Source of the DNA: Candidatus Cloacimonadota bacterium
GTDB lineage: Bacteria > Cloacimonadota > Cloacimonadia > Cloacimonadales > WRIO01
Reading direction: 5' to 3'
Assembly (NCBI GenBank): GCA_009782695.1
Contig: WRIO01000056.1
Coordinates: 1-7,094, forward strand
DNA: 7,094 bases
Shown: piece by piece, positions 5,969-7,094 of the stretch
Position numbering within the stretch: position 1 is the first letter of the stretch
Layout: every line of letters starts with the position of its first letter
The notes under the pieces: generated by a model
Databases searched by the model: none
What the model saw: the letters and a program-made list of their open reading frames with translations, nothing else
What the model was told of the DNA's origin: nothing
Translations under genes and position numbers: made by a program

Positions 5969-6538
5969 ATGAAATGCGATATAATACTTGCTGGTGTCGG
6001 AGGACAAGGAATACTCTCGATATCTACTATAATCGGAGAAGCTGCTGTAAAAAAGAGTCTCTTTCTAAAACAAGCAGAAGTGCACGGTATGAGCCAACGT
6101 GGGGGAGAAGTGCAGTCCCACCTCAGGATCTCTGATAGCTACATCTTTTCAGACCTGATCCCAAAAGGAAAAGCAGACATGATATTATCGGTAGAGCCTC
6201 TGGAAAGCCTGCGATATTTGCCTTTCCTAAGCCCATCCGGGTGGCTGATCACCAGCAGCAACCCTTTTGTAAACATACCAAACTATCCCGACCAAACTGA
6301 AATAATAAATGAAATAAAAAAAATACCGAATCATATCATACTCGACACTGACAGCATAGCCAAAGAATTAGGCTCTCCATTGGTCGGAAACATAGTGATA
6401 CTCGGTGCTGCTTCCAAGTTTATCCCCATAGATTTTGTAGATCTGGATATAGCTATCAGAACTATTTTCAGCAGTAAAGGCGACCAAATAGTTCAGCTAA
6501 ACTTAAATGCCCTAAAAGCAGGTAGGCAAGCTGTATAA
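5969..6538 (+). CDS. iorB: indolepyruvate:ferredoxin oxidoreductase beta subunit
   Basis: This is the small, gamma-domain-type subunit (POR/2-oxoacid oxidoreductase gamma fold) that pairs with IorA. At 189 residues it has the usual length. Motifs visible are AGVGGQGIL (8-16), the CoA/nucleotide-type glycine loop; EVHGMSQRGGEVQSHLR (37-53), which is highly diagnostic; SDLIPKGKAD (61-70); and VEPLESLRYLPFL (75-87). It starts 9 nt after the iorA stop. The AGGAG (5958-5962) that serves it overlaps the TAG stop of iorA, with 6 nt to the ATG, which suggests translational coupling and balanced subunit production. No oddities are seen. No terminator is evident after the TAA; only a T-rich stretch follows. 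Confidence 0.95.
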   Translation: MKCDIILAGVGGQGILSISTIIGEAAVKKSLFLKQAEVHGMSQRGGEVQSHLRISDSYIFSDLIPKGKADMILSVEPLESLRYLPFLSPSGWLITSSNPFVNIPNYPDQTEIINEIKKIPNHIILDTDSIAKELGSPLVGNIVILGAASKFIPIDFVDLDIAIRTIFSSKGDQIVQLNLNALKAGRQAV

Positions 6539-6574
6539 ATTTTTTGTAATATTTGACAAACTAAAAATAGTAGT

Positions 6575-7094
6575 ATGCGATACGTAGGACCTTTTATAAA
6601 GCTGTTCTTGACGGTTTTGTTGCTAATCTTTACAGCTCTCTACTCCGATGAGATTTCTGATAGAGAAAGAGAGCTAAATGATGTGCAAAAGCTACTGGAA
6701 ACACAGCAACGACTCGTCCAAGAAGCTGAAGCAAAGAGAGCCTCTGCTGTGCAATCAAAGCAGCAGACACAGCAGCAATACAATACTATACAGAGCCGAA
6801 TAAATGACCTAAACAAAACCCAACAGCAGCTGCGAAACAGCCTGGAACAAGCACAAATACAAAAAAATAAAGCCGAAGACAGGATCAGTAAAGTGCAATT
6901 TAATCGCAATCAAGCTATGCTCTATTTACTGCTGGCAGACCAAGCCGAAACTCGGCTAAATATGACAGAAAATGACAACTTTTTTCTGGGCTTATACACC
7001 AAAAACTTGATACACGAGAACAAAAAATTAGACATCGAAATCACAAAAATTGCTTCTGACAGCAAAGCTCGACAAGAAGAAATAAATATGGCTA
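6575..7094 (+). CDS. secreted coiled-coil protein, 5' part, probably EnvC/M23-type murein hydrolase factor
   Basis: The frame is open from the ATG at 6575 to the window end (173 complete codons), so the C-terminus is missing. Residues 1-24 form a signal peptide: Arg/Lys near the start, then LFLTVLLLIFTALYS, with no lipobox Cys. From about residue 26 the chain is a long, Glu/Gln/Lys-rich coiled coil with heptad spacing (ERELNDVQKLLETQQRLVQE and onward), rich in Gln around 63-95. This layout matches the N-terminal half of EnvC-like periplasmic proteins, which bind amidases or carry a C-terminal LytM/M23 peptidase domain; that domain would lie beyond the window, so the name is inference. An in-frame TGA at 6554-6556 bars an earlier start. 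Unlike the three genes before it, it has no clear Shine-Dalgarno sequence. TTGACA at 6553-6558 hints at its own promoter, but no good -10 follows. Confidence 0.75.
   Translation, partial: MRYVGPFIKLFLTVLLLIFTALYSDEISDRERELNDVQKLLETQQRLVQEAEAKRASAVQSKQQTQQQYNTIQSRINDLNKTQQQLRNSLEQAQIQKNKAEDRISKVQFNRNQAMLYLLLADQAETRLNMTENDNFFLGLYTKNLIHENKKLDIEITKIASDSKARQEEINMA

Noticed and set aside
5957..5971. Frameshift truncating IorA
   Set aside because: The stop is followed within 9 nt by iorB, whose ribosome site overlaps it; there is no leftover ferredoxin-domain coding sequence in any frame.
6640..6909. Minus-strand Cys/Ser-rich ORF
   Set aside because: It is the antisense shadow of the Gln/Glu-rich coiled coil of the secreted protein; the Cys-rich composition follows from the GCA/CAG-rich sense codons.

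Overview
The window looks like chromosomal DNA from an AT-rich, Gram-negative, anaerobic or fermentative, chemotactic bacterium. All recognisable genes are on the + strand. Evidence for this lifestyle is a chemoreceptor, a D-Ala-D-Ala ligase, an IorAB-type 2-oxoacid oxidoreductase and the start of an exported coiled-coil protein of EnvC/M23 type. Taxonomic signals conflict. The ddl promoter fits the Bacteroidota pattern (TTG, 19 nt, TAnnTTTG). However, ddl, iorA and iorB have good Shine-Dalgarno sequences, which is not typical of Bacteroidota. An FCB-group lineage or a spirochaete-like lineage are both possible, and I do not name a genus.

Layout. 1-339: C-terminal end of a protein, tentatively the delta subunit of DNA polymerase III (HolA). 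340-597: intergenic, with copy 1 of a 36-bp palindromic repeat and a weak candidate promoter. 598-2457: a complete methyl-accepting chemotaxis protein with one periplasmic sensor domain, a HAMP array and a signalling hairpin. 2458-3400: a 943-bp gene-free stretch crowded with inverted repeats. It holds copy 2 of the 36-bp repeat, a CCCCTCC/GGAGGGG composite element, several C(GAA)G mini-hairpins, a 260-bp nested palindromic block with 14-bp ends, a 49-nt near-perfect hairpin and an 82-nt long hairpin. The ddl promoter follows. 3401-6538: ddl-iorA-iorB, closely spaced and probably one transcript. 6575-7094: the 5' part of a secreted coiled-coil gene that runs off the window.

How the genes work together. 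IorA and IorB are the two subunits of one enzyme that oxidises aryl (and perhaps other) 2-oxoacids from amino-acid breakdown to acyl-CoA, passing electrons to ferredoxin. This IorA ends before the C-terminal ferredoxin-like domain of classical IorA. Ddl supplies D-Ala-D-Ala for peptidoglycan. The last gene, if EnvC-like, acts on peptidoglycan in the periplasm. The chemoreceptor is an independent unit, bracketed by two direct copies of the 36-bp repeat.

I see no defence system, CRISPR array, transposase, tRNA or rRNA. The least explained part is the palindrome-rich region between the chemoreceptor and ddl.
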